Shown one piece after another: positions 50,706-60,200 of a stretch of 64,000 bases of DNA (position 1 is its first letter; each line of letters starts with the position of its first letter). The notes under the pieces were generated by a model. That model worked only from the letters and a program-made list of their open reading frames with translations, was not told the origin of the DNA and made no database searches. A program made the position numbers and the translations under genes. Source of the DNA: Zelonia costaricensis (lineage: Eukaryota > Euglenozoa > Kinetoplastea > Trypanosomatida > Trypanosomatidae); the NCBI GenBank assembly GCA_030849075.1, contig JASAOO010003549.1, forward strand, positions 60,212 to 124,211, in the 5' to 3' direction.

Positions 50706-53700
50706 TCAGTCGCTCCCGGTCAGGCGGAAGAAGACGCGACTGGACGGACTCTCGCGGCCGGATGCGTAGACGACCGCGCCGCCGCCCTGCATCGGCCACC
50801 CGTCAAGGATGCTACTGATCAGCTCCACCACAGACGGCGCGGTGCAGCGGGCACGCACTTCCTGCAGCTCCCCCTTCGCCTGGGGGTCGCTCAGCTGCCC
50901 GTTGGCGCGGCGCCGCATGATGCGGGTCACCTCCGCCAGCTCCGGCGGCAGCGTCAAGCCAGGCAGGCGGAGCGACACCTCGCCGGCGCAGCTGCCGTGA
51001 ATGCCGTTCAAGTACTTGCGCAGGTGCACAAAGTGCGGCACTGTGGCATCAAACGAAACGAAGTTGCCCTGCAGAGGCCGCTCCGGTGCCCGGTCAATCG
51101 ACGCCGTGGCCAGGCTGCCCGTCTCGGGGTCCACCGACATGCCGTTGTGCTGCACCGCCAGCCCCCACAGCGGGGACGCCATCGCCGGCACGTCCAGCTT
51201 CTGCTGGAAGACCACGCGGCCGTACGTGTCAACAAGGCTGAGATTGACGCGGTGGAAGCGGGAGGCGAGCATCTTGGCCACGAAGTCGGAGCGGCCCGTG
51301 TTGCCGCCGATGCCGTCCACGTCGCAGACAATGCGCAGGTGCGGCGGGCAGAGAAAGCGGGCCTGCACGTCTTGGCCCACCGCCTGGAGCGCCACGTCCA
51401 TGTACGGCATGGACGCCGAGTCTCCAAAGACCGACGCTGCTGCCGCTGCGGCCGAGCGGTCCATCGCTGGGGCGGGCGGCGGTGGCGGTGGAGCGCCGAG
51501 GCCCGCGCTGCGGTCGACCTCACGAAGGGCAGCCTCAGGTGCGGCTTGGGTCGCCGTCGGCGGTGGCGCGGACACCGACGCTGCGGGCCGCACGCCGAGA
51601 ACGGTGATAGTGCGCTCGATCTTAACGGCGCCCGTGGCCGGGTCGCGGGCTGTGAGACGAACAAAGTACGGCTTGTGCTCCCCCTCCAGCGCCCCTTGGG
51701 CGGGCAGGCGACCCCGCTGCTGCAGCACCTGCGCCGGCTGGTCGTCCACTGCGCCGAACAGGTGGTACTGCGGCGGCGCCGTGTAGACGTTGTCGAGATA
51801 GCCGGCGCCGCAGGTGAAGAAGATCTCCTCCGCGGCCGCCTGCGCCGCCGCCGCTGCCACCGCAGCGGCCTGTGTCTTGGCCGTCTCCGTCGCCGCGGCG
51901 GCCCCGCTCGCCGAGGCGCTGCGCAAACACGTAGCGAGCTGCGGCACGAGGCGGCGGCCCTGCGCCGAGAACATCGCCGTGGACATGCTCCCCAGCTCGT
52001 TGGCGACGAGCTGCGCGTTGGTGTTGTGGCGCAGCAGGATGTCCACGAGGCGGTTCACGAGGTCGGTGTCCGCCTTTGCGTCCGCGCCGGGGGACTGCGC
52101 AAAGGCGGAGCCCGTGCCGGGCGTCGTCGGCGCGCCAGCATTTATCATGGACATCTGCACGCGGCACGCCGCAACGGGCCGCTTCGTCGACGTCTGCGTC
52201 GCCGTCAGCAGGGCCGGCCGACCGGGCTGCAGCGCCAGCGAGCCGAAGGGGGGCAGCTGCCGCGGCGGCTCGTTGCCGATAGCGGCCGTGACGGAGCAGC
52301 CGGGGCACTGCACCGCCTCGAGTCCATTCTTCGACACCGTGAAGGAGATGGCGGCCGGCTGGCGGGTCAGCTGCTCGCGGACGAAGTTGACGATGGTCAT
52401 GCCCGGCAGCGTGGAGGGCTGGATGCCCTGGAGGAGGCGGCGCTGGTCCTCCACGTTGGGCTTCTGCAGGGCTTCGCACAGGTCCAGCACCCACTTCTCC
52501 GGCCCGGCTGGGGCTGCGGGTCGCTGCGCTGCAGGGGACCCCGCTGCTGCCACCGGCGTAGGGGCCGGGGCGCCGCCCGGACCAAGCGCCACGGGAACAG
52601 GAGCTGGGCCGCCAAGCGCCGGCACAGGTGCCCCTGCTGGACCACCACTGCCCCGCGCCGCCACCTCGAGCGCGGCACGCGACACGGTGCCATCCGAGTT
52701 GGACTGCACCACCACCACCTGCTGGGCAATGACGCGGGGCAGGCCAGCGGCAGCCGTCGGGTCCGCCTGCACAACGCCCCCCACAGTCAGACGGGCACCC
52801 GGCGCCGCGCTCACGGCGAGGCCGCCGGCGCCGTCGTCCTTTAGCTGCAGCGTCGCCGGCGCCGACTCCAGCGCCGGCACGTGGGAGCGCTGCCGCAGCA
52901 CGACACGGCCCTGCGCGTCGCTCACTGCGATCTGCACGGTTTGCGCGCGCCGGTGCCCCAGCGGCAGTGCCGCCACGCCCACCCCCGTCACGGTGCTGCC
53001 GCCCTCCCCAGTGAGCTGCACGGTGAAGGTGGGCGCCGAGACGACAAAGGTCGGCTGCGCGGCGGGGTCGGTGGGCTCGGCGTTAGGGATCAGCGGCGGC
53101 TGCACGCGCGTCTCCACGTCCGGCACATCGCCCGGCGGCGCCGACGCGCCAAAGGCGTCTCCACCGGCCGGGGGCAGCTGCAGCCGGTACGGGGCTCCGT
53201 CCAGGGGGACCGCCACGGTGCCCTGCACCGCGAGCGGGATCACCTGGTCGGTGGAGCCGCACAGGAGCAGCGGCGGCTGGTTTGGCGGCCCGCCTGATGC
53301 CCGCACCGTCTCCAGGAAGAAGTGCGACGCCTCGGGTGGTGGCGCTGCTGCCGCGCCGAGGGGCGGGCGCAGGGCGCCGCTGGACGACGGACGGCGCTGT
53401 GGCTGCTGCTGCAGGGGCGAGCGAGCGCGCTGACTCAGCGGTGATCGCGTGGTGCTCGGCCGGGGCGCGAGGGCCGCAAACGAAAACGGCTGCGGCGGCT
53501 CGCTGTCAAGCGACAGGTTCGCCACGAGCGCGCACTCCCTCGTCTGGATCGGAATGCGAAACCACCCCGCCGTCGGGCGCAGCCGGCGGCCGTCGGCGAC
53601 GATGTAGACCGCGTCCGGGTTGCACCCCTCCGGTGCCCGCACCCGCAACACGCTCGTCCCTTCACTGCCGTTGAACGTCAGCTTGCAGTAGTGCTTCGTC

Positions 53701-54035
53701 GTCGTGCCGGCTGCCTTGACCGCGGCGATCAGGTTGTAGTCGTGGCCGTCGCCGGGCACCATGAACGCCGACGCCTGCTGCAGCGAGACCGGCCGAGGGA
53801 TGCCCCCATCTACGCCGAGCTCGCACTCCAGCTCGACTCCCTTGGGGGTCTGAACCTGCTCAATAACCAAGTTCGCACCGCTGATGCGCATGCCAATTGA
53901 CGTCGGCGCCTTCTTGACAACGCCACTGTGTCCGTGGTTAATGACATTCTCCAGCCGGTGCTCGCCGCGAAAGGGGTAGGCAGCGTCGTTCATGTTGCTG
54001 CCAATCGGCACCAGCTTTTTCGAAGAGTGCGGCAT
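50706..54035 (-). CDS. 1109-aa beta-rich protein with an internal repeated module
   Basis: Not assigned to a family. ATG at 54033-54035, TGA at 50706-50708. Residues 1-180 look globular and beta-rich (HYCKLTFNGSEGTSVLRVRAPEG, VYIVADGRRLRPTAGWFRI). A linker of Ser/Pro/Gln follows (190-235). Two similar segments, about 365-393 (VQIAVSDAQGRVVLRQRSHVPALES) and about 929-957 (VNLSLVDTYGRVVFQQKLDVPAMAS), point to a repeated beta-sandwich-like module; a third related strand pair is at 790-815 (YFVRLTARDPATGAVKIERTITV). Short helical segments (513-540, 657-685, 1068-1080) with a leucine pattern separate the modules, and Ala/Pro linkers (465-512, 705-735, 820-870) join them. No signal peptide or membrane span. 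Surface or catalytic roles are not indicated; a cytoskeletal or structural scaffold is possible. Confidence 0.82.
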   Translation of the reverse strand: MPHSSKKLVPIGSNMNDAAYPFRGEHRLENVINHGHSGVVKKAPTSIGMRISGANLVIEQVQTPKGVELECELGVDGGIPRPVSLQQASAFMVPGDGHDYNLIAAVKAAGTTTKHYCKLTFNGSEGTSVLRVRAPEGCNPDAVYIVADGRRLRPTAGWFRIPIQTRECALVANLSLDSEPPQPFSFAALAPRPSTTRSPLSQRARSPLQQQPQRRPSSSGALRPPLGAAAAPPPEASHFFLETVRASGGPPNQPPLLLCGSTDQVIPLAVQGTVAVPLDGAPYRLQLPPAGGDAFGASAPPGDVPDVETRVQPPLIPNAEPTDPAAQPTFVVSAPTFTVQLTGEGGSTVTGVGVAALPLGHRRAQTVQIAVSDAQGRVVLRQRSHVPALESAPATLQLKDDGAGGLAVSAAPGARLTVGGVVQADPTAAAGLPRVIAQQVVVVQSNSDGTVSRAALEVAARGSGGPAGAPVPALGGPAPVPVALGPGGAPAPTPVAAAGSPAAQRPAAPAGPEKWVLDLCEALQKPNVEDQRRLLQGIQPSTLPGMTIVNFVREQLTRQPAAISFTVSKNGLEAVQCPGCSVTAAIGNEPPRQLPPFGSLALQPGRPALLTATQTSTKRPVAACRVQMSMINAGAPTTPGTGSAFAQSPGADAKADTDLVNRLVDILLRHNTNAQLVANELGSMSTAMFSAQGRRLVPQLATCLRSASASGAAAATETAKTQAAAVAAAAAQAAAEEIFFTCGAGYLDNVYTAPPQYHLFGAVDDQPAQVLQQRGRLPAQGALEGEHKPYFVRLTARDPATGAVKIERTITVLGVRPAASVSAPPPTATQAAPEAALREVDRSAGLGAPPPPPPAPAMDRSAAAAAASVFGDSASMPYMDVALQAVGQDVQARFLCPPHLRIVCDVDGIGGNTGRSDFVAKMLASRFHRVNLSLVDTYGRVVFQQKLDVPAMASPLWGLAVQHNGMSVDPETGSLATASIDRAPERPLQGNFVSFDATVPHFVHLRKYLNGIHGSCAGEVSLRLPGLTLPPELAEVTRIMRRRANGQLSDPQAKGELQEVRARCTAPSVVELISSILDGWPMQGGGAVVYASGRESPSSRVFFRLTGSD

Positions 54036-55270
54036 TGCGTCTTCTCTCTCTCTAGTTCGTGGTCAAGATGGCTGGGGATGGAGTCAGTGAGGTCGAGGCG
54101 AAACAAGCCCGGTTCGGGATGCGCAACGCACCGGCACGTCAGCTGCTGCAGCTCCCACTATGCATGCAAGGAAGAAAGAACACGATGAAACTTCCGACGA
54201 AGCGGCAACGCAGATGCGTGTTGTCTATGAATCTAATTGCGGAGTGCCTCTATGCAGCGTGCGCCTGTACGTGTTTGAGTGAGAAAACAAAAAAAAAGAC
54301 GCGGAAAACGTCAGAGTTGAGGAGAACGCACACAACGCCTTGACACAAAGCGGCCGGGTGAGACGGGAGCTCTTGTGGGTATCTGGGGCCCCGGGGAAAG
54401 AGGGCTCTCCGTTCTGTGATGCGTGCCGGTCAGCTGAGGAGAGACACACACAAAAACAGAGCGCTTGTCTGCGCAGGAGGAGACCGCGGACCTGAGACAA
54501 GAATGGTGTTGAGTGCCTGGGTACGAGACGAGAAGAGTGGAGGGGCGGGGCAGAGCCTCCAAATGCATGTGACGCTGTGGCGCCAAAGGTCCGCATCATC
54601 CGATGTGTTTCAGAGTCAGAGGGGGGAGGGGGGGGGGCGAGGACGAGAAGCGGAAAGAGCGGCGTAGTGGAGGCTGTCACATCGCATTGATCGCTTCCTT
54701 GTTGTTGTTGTATTCTCTCTCTGCAAGTGAGATCCTCGTTGCTGCATGTGGCACACAAGAGGCAAACCGCCCCGCGCCTGTCAGTCGCGTCCTTGAAAAC
54801 AAAAAAAAAAACTGCCGCGCTTAATACACGTCTTTTTTTTTTTGCCTTCTCTGCAGCGAGCTCACCTAGCACCACCAGGCGTAGCGCACTCGGTGCCAGC
54901 CTGCAACGTCGACACGCTCCGCCGTGTGTTTACACCTTACCTGGATGGTTGTACTGGCGGTCGTGCGCAGAACCAGAACCGAGGTTCTTCAAGAGTGCGC
55001 AGACAGAAGGGATTGAAGGGAGACCTCTCGTGGGCCTCGTGCGCCGCTTGCTTCCGCCTCCCCCCTCCCCCTCTCCGTCCGCCCGCCCTTTCCCCCGTCG
55101 TTTGCCTCTGTCAAGAGCAGCACCCGCTTACACGTTACGTTACGCATCCACACTCCAACGTAAAAGGAAGACAGCGTCAATGACTAACAGGGAACCAAAG
55201 AAAACGAGCGCTACTGCCTGATGCAGCCGCCGTATCTCCGTAGGCACCGTCCGGGCACCAACGCCGCGCC
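54036..55270. other. Intergenic region, 1.2 kb
   Basis: No gene supported. A minus-strand frame at 54225-54875 (216 aa) has no recognisable motif and is cysteine/phenylalanine-rich from repeats. G-runs near 54622-54637, A-run near 54800-54810 and T-run near 54832-54842 are present. Confidence 0.65.
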
Positions 55271-55813
55271 TCACAGCCCGCGCGCCACCTTGAGCTCCTC
55301 CACGCGCTCGCGAATCTCTTCCACAGTCGCCGCCATCTGCTCCAGCGTGTCGTTCTCGCGCACGAGCATCACATCCTCCTTGTACGCGTCGCGCGCCTCC
55401 GCCTCGCACATGCACAGGATCTCCGCCTCCATGTTCTCGGCCCGCTTTGCCTCGCTGTACTTTCGATTCGTCAGCCGCTCGAACAGCACCTCCGTCGAGG
55501 TGTGCAGCACGACGACGATGTGAAACCAGCGCTCGGGGAACAGCTCGCTGGAGTGGTAGTCGACCACGTGATTGCCGCTCTTCACCATCATCGGCTCCAT
55601 GAAGTCGAGCAGGCGGTCCTCGTCCTCCTCTTCAATGATGTGCGTGTCGAGCTCCTTATCGTACTCCGTGTAGAAGTGGTTCTCCTTGACGAGCTTGCCC
55701 ACCTCCACATGCTCGAAGCCGTCCAGCTCCTCCGCCAGCATCTCGGCCATGGACGTCTTGCCCGTGCCCGGGGTGCCGGTGATGAGGATGTTGATGCCCT
55801 TGGGCTGCTCCAT
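55271..55813 (-). CDS. AK6: Adenylate kinase isoenzyme 6 (AK6/Fap7/CINAP)
   Basis: 180 aa, the normal length, from the ATG at 55811-55813. AK6/Fap7 is a broad-specificity NMP kinase/ATPase that works on nascent 40S subunits, binding uS11 and promoting late 18S rRNA maturation; it is usually nuclear. The P-loop GTPGTGKT is at residues 13-20. Family-specific blocks follow: a VEVGKLVKENHFYTEYD segment after it, DYHSSELFPERWFHIVVVL (about 84-102; DYHxxxxFPERWF is diagnostic for AK6), then NRKYSEAKRAENMEAEI in the LID region and a helical tail. All expected parts are present, so it should be active. The gene sits between a small zinc-finger gene and the 1109-aa gene. Confidence 0.95.
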   Translation of the reverse strand: MEQPKGINILITGTPGTGKTSMAEMLAEELDGFEHVEVGKLVKENHFYTEYDKELDTHIIEEEDEDRLLDFMEPMMVKSGNHVVDYHSSELFPERWFHIVVVLHTSTEVLFERLTNRKYSEAKRAENMEAEILCMCEAEARDAYKEDVMLVRENDTLEQMAATVEEIRERVEELKVARGL

Positions 55814-56431
55814 TGTGCGTTTGGGTGCTTGCGGCTGCGATGTGGCTAGTGTTCGTGTCTCGTGCAGCGACTAGGGGTATCTCTGTAGGCTTATGCAGAG
55901 ATGCAGAGTTGAGTTGTGGGGGAAGGGGGAGGGTGGATTGGGAGCAGCGGGTCGCTGCGGAGGTGCGCCTGACTATGCAGTGGCGACAGCCGCGCCACAA
56001 GAAAACCCGGCGATGCGGGGGGTGGGTGGGGGGGGGAGGTGGCAACACCAGCGCACCGCGGAGTCAGCACGGAAGAGAGCGTGAACAAGTGTCAAAGGGA
56101 AATTCAACTGACGTCAGCCAACACCGGCGTGCATGCACAAGAGTGCACCGCAACTTCTCCCTGGCGAGGTCGTCGATAACAGCAACAGCGCCCGGAAGGT
56201 CGCGCGCCAAACCCATGGCCTCTCGCATTTGCGCTTCGCTTTGTTTTCTCTTTCGGCGTGTTTATTGTAGAGAGCAACAGAGCAGGTACGCCCACCACTC
56301 ACACCGAGACACACGCAACAGCACGCGCACGCATCCCGTGTTGAGGTCGATGTAGCGGCGATGCGTGGAGGGCCGGAAAGCACCGTGGGGCAAAAAAACG
56401 TCGGCAGCTGCGACACGACCAGGCAGGCCAT
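55814..56431. other. Intergenic region, 0.6 kb
   Basis: No gene seen. It contains the AK6 upstream polypyrimidine region (purines at 55918-55933) and a G-run near 56025-56036. The rest is expected to be 3'UTR of the zinc-finger gene. Confidence 0.65.
55890..55933 (-). promoter_or_regulatory. Candidate spliced-leader acceptor of AK6
   Basis: Sixteen purines at 55918-55933 form a polypyrimidine tract on the coding strand. The first AG after it is at 55891-55890, giving a 5'UTR of about 76 nt. This is the classic trypanosomatid arrangement, but no transcript evidence is available. Confidence 0.45.
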
Positions 56432-56794
56432 CTAGAAGCGGTCGCGAGTTGGCGGCACACGCGACGGGCCCCATGCGGCCTCGACCGAGATCTGCTCGCG
56501 TCGTCGCTGGTCCGCTTGATACCGCGCAAACTCCGCCTCGATGCCGCCCTCGTGCGCGCTCTCTTCATCAAGCGGTGCGCCGCGGTGCTTCTCCCACATG
56601 CTGAGCGACACGCACTTGAGCTTCCGCATCTTCTTCTGTCCAAGTCGATGGCCAAGCGTATCGGCGTGCTCGCGAAACCGTACCTTGTCGACGGCTTGGT
56701 GGCACACGCGACACCACATCTGATCCGGCGGCAGCAGCTCCGCCGCGAGCTGAGACGGCCGCAGCTGCCGGCCAATGTACTTCTTCATGCTCAT
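56432..56794 (-). CDS. Small C2H2 (U1/matrin-like) zinc-finger protein
   Basis: 120 aa from an ATG at 56792-56794 (MSMKKYIGRQL); a second ATG two codons on is equally possible, and a frame extending 24 codons upstream reads a (GT)n repeat and is unlikely. One zinc finger is clear: Cys28-x2-Cys31-x11-His43-x5-His49, with a basic tail (GQKKMRKLK). The spacing is close to the U1-type/matrin-type fingers found in RNA-binding and splicing proteins. The rest is charged, with an acidic patch (DEESAHEGGIEAEF) and a basic C-terminal helix (RYQADQRRREQ). A role in RNA metabolism is the best guess; it does not match the known arrangement of U1-C, whose finger is at the extreme N-terminus. Confidence 0.78.
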   Translation of the reverse strand: MSMKKYIGRQLRPSQLAAELLPPDQMWCRVCHQAVDKVRFREHADTLGHRLGQKKMRKLKCVSLSMWEKHRGAPLDEESAHEGGIEAEFARYQADQRRREQISVEAAWGPSRVPPTRDRF

Positions 56795-57287
56795 GACTCC
56801 GCAGAATATCAGTCGCTTTCTGTGGCCTCTCTCCCGCGTGTGTGTGTGTGTGCGGGTGTGCTTCAAGAAAGGGACTCAGCTCCTTCGATGCAGCAAGTCG
56901 CAGGGGATAGATGGCGCCTCAGGAGACGGTGAGGGAATCAAAAAAAAAGAGGGAGAGGGTGCACAGAGGTGAGGTCGTAAAACAAAATGATAACCCGAAG
57001 CTGCACGCAGCCTGAACAGCGGTGCAGTCTCCACATCACGACTACTGCTGGACTCGTGATGGGGACAGCGAAACACCTGCACTGCTGCAACCAGGTTCGG
57101 AGCCCCCCCCCCCTTAAACGCACAACCGTGATGCTGTCCTCATGGCACTGCTTGTGGATCGCTGTCATGGTGCTGGTGACTACGTTCGTGTTTCCATATT
57201 TGCTTTGTCGTGCGTGGATGATAAAGGCGCCGCGGCAGTCCAGCGCCGTTGTGCACGATCCCGCCATCGCCTTCCTCAAGTTTGCCG
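56795..57287. other. Intergenic region, 0.5 kb
   Basis: No minus-strand gene. (GT)n near 56838-56853, A-run near 56940-56948, C-run near 57104-57113. A plus-strand frame starting at 56987 carries a hydrophobic stretch but runs antisense into the next gene and is not called. Confidence 0.65.
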
Positions 57288-60200
57288 TCACGCGCTCTCT
57301 GCGCCGCTCCCGGCAGAGTCCCCGCCCCCGTCAACTTCGGTCTCGGTCGAGGACGCATCGCTCTGACCCGTGTACACGGGCAACTCCTGCTGCGTCACGA
57401 GCATATGCAGCCCCGCGTCGCCCGAGGCATCGCCACTGTCGCTGCTGCTCTTCTCCGCGTCGCTGAAACGAATCCACGTCTCCAGCCCCGACGCTGACGC
57501 CGATGGGGACCGACGCCGCTTGCCACGCTGAGCGGGCCGGTTGGGCGACGTCGTCGCCCCGGACGTCAAGGCGATCGCCGCGGACGAGGAGGCAGCAGAG
57601 CGCACCCGCTCCTCGACTGCCGTACCTCGTCCTGGCACCCGCTGCGAAGTCGAGGACGGTGACAGCGACGAGGACGGCACGAAACGCTCTCCCCCATCGG
57701 CGGCGCCGTAGCGGCTGGAGCGGAGCAGCGCGGCAGAGCGCGCGCTGCCGCCGCTGGTCCACTCCCTACCGCCATCCACAATGGCGCCGCCGCAATCCTG
57801 GTCCGCACCGGGGCCACTGGTGCTTGTCCCGCCACTGCCATGCCGCAGCGGGTAGGAGGCGATGTATTGGCCGTAGCCGTAGTGGTGGTGATGGTGGCCA
57901 TGCGAGGGCGACGCCGACGTGCGGTCTAGCGCGCTGGACAACGGGCCGCGCCGAAAGGAGGGGGAACGGGTGTGGAGGCGGTTGTCGTCCGACGCGGTGG
58001 TGGCCGTCATCGCCGCACCATCGACCGCCATGGCGTGCAGCTCCTCAACGGAGAAGAAGATCGGTGACCGCGTGCGCTGTGCTCGGCCTGCAACCGCGGC
58101 GGACGGGGTGCAGGCAGAGTTCTCGCCGCGCGGGCTCACGGCGTCGCCTGTGGGCGGTAAGTCCGACACGTCCCAGGTGATCGCCTCACGCACACGCACT
58201 CGTGGATACGGCGTGGCCTCCTCCGCGCCGAATACGAGAGTGTCCCGTGGCTCTGCCTGCGGCGGCGTGCTGCTGCTGCTCTGTGTCGGCACGGGGTTTA
58301 TGCTCTGGAGACGGCTGCGCAGCTCCTGCGCCGGCGCGCGGCTCGGCGACAGCGGAAGCGGCGGTGTTGAGCACGGCGGGGGTGCCATCGACGTGGTCCG
58401 CTCATCGAGCTCCATCGCCGCGAACGCCACGGAGGCACCGAAGAGCGCAGTGGGGCGGCGCGGCGGCGCCGGCTGGTGCGGATTTGGGGATGGCAAAGAG
58501 ACCGCCGCGGCAGGCGACGGCATCGCCGACGGCAGCGGGCCGCCGCGTTGCGACGCCGCCAGCAGCGCTCGTCGCGGTGGCGTGGCCTCCGCAGCGGGAT
58601 TGGTCGGCAACGACGATGGGGCGGTGCGGTGGCTCGCCGCAGACGAGAGGAGCGACGCCACGGCGCTTGCGTCGGCGCTGGACGCCTCTGCGTCGCCACC
58701 GCACCCAGCACTGCGAGTCGCCGCCTCGCCACGCGCCTCACGGCTCGCCTCCTCCTCCTCCTCCCGTGCCCCGGCTTCCTCCGATGCGTCGTGACCGCCA
58801 TCGTCTTCAAACGAGTCCGTGCCCGCCAACAGCATTCGCTGTGTGGGCCGCTCCGCCGGCGCCGTCGTCGGTGTCGAGTGCGCTGTCCCGCGCTGGGCCG
58901 GAGGCGAGAGCGAGATCCGCGAGCTCGTTCGGTAGAGGAGCGGTGTGGTGCTGACACCGGTGTCGCCGAGCGTCATGGCCCCTGCCGAGCCGCGCGCGAG
59001 GGGGGTGCTCCACACCAGCGAGCCGCGCCGCTGCTCCCGCCGCTGACTGCCGCTGCTGCCGGCCTCCACGATCACCTCCGTCTCCACCGCGTCGATGCCA
59101 CCCTCCGCGTCACTGGCGTCGTCCTCGTAGACGAAGACTTCGTTCATGTCCCAAAGTGAGTCCCGCAGTGGCACCGGCGCGGCGCCTGGCAAAGTCGTTT
59201 GCAGCTGCCAGCGCTGCCGCACGGGAGAGAGCCGCGCCGTCTCCTCCTCCTCTGCGGCCGCACCCGCGAGAGCGTGCGAGTCGTCGGCGTTGACGGGCAC
59301 TGTGAAGCGGTGCTCCAGGCGCGAAGCAGTGGTGCCGTGCACTCCGGTTGCATGAGAAGGTTGAACGCCTTTGGCATCCGCTTCGTCATCGATTACGTCT
59401 GCGTGTTGCGCGTGTGTCTCGACCGCCGGGTCGCTGGCGTCGCGGGGGACGCAGGGCACGGGACGGGAGCGGCTGTTGTCGGAGGAGAGCAGCGCCATGG
59501 GAGACGCCTCCGCGGACTGCTGTGAGGAGACGCCGCCCCGGCGCGGGGTCAAGCTGACGTGGGCGTCATGCGAGCTAAGCTGCAGCTCCGGGTCACTCGG
59601 CACCTCGCTGAGCGAGATGAGCGTCCGCTGCTCCGCCCAGCCGTAGCCGTCGACGCCGTCGTAGTAGAACTGCTCCGCGGCGTGAGCATGTGCCCGAGAG
59701 CCCACCAAGCGATCCAGCAGCTCCGAGGCGACGTCCGCGACTCCGCCCTTCGCCACGGCACTTGCCGGCGACAGCGGCGGCGTTTCCGGTGCGCGCTCCA
59801 GCAGTTGCGTCAACGCCTCGTTCTCGGCGCGGCGGTGTGGCTGGCTCGACGGCGCCGCGCACTCCGCCGCCAGTGCCGTCACTTCCGCTGCGAGCAGCGC
59901 CAGCGCGTCCTCGCCGGGAAGCACCGCGGCGCCCGTTTGTGCGTCAAGCAGCCGTGTCACCCGCACACCCCGCTGTGTTGCCAAGCGATTAACCACGATG
60001 TCCTGTAGCGTATGGAGGCGCGGCACGTGGGTGTCCACGTCTTCGGGTGGTGCAGCGGTACCGTACGGCACCCCCACACGTAGCGTGCGTTGGAGTGCGT
60101 AGACGGTGAAGGCGGTGGGCGCGAGCGACGCCGCGCTGCTCGCGGGTGTGTTGCGCTGTGCTGGCTGCGGTACGGCGGTACGCGGGGAGGCGACGCGGAC

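Noticed and set aside
50997..52844. 615-aa plus-strand frame antisense to the 1109-aa gene
   Set aside because: Arg/Leu/His-rich antisense reading with no motif; mirror of a GC3-biased gene.
54225..54875. 216-aa minus-strand frame upstream of the 1109-aa gene
   Set aside because: Composition follows homopolymers and GA/TC runs (polyproline, Phe runs); no motif.
56987..57466. 159-aa plus-strand frame with a hydrophobic, membrane-like stretch
   Set aside because: Wrong strand for this cluster, overlaps the 3' end of the 1243-aa gene antisense, and the hydrophobic stretch alone is weak support.
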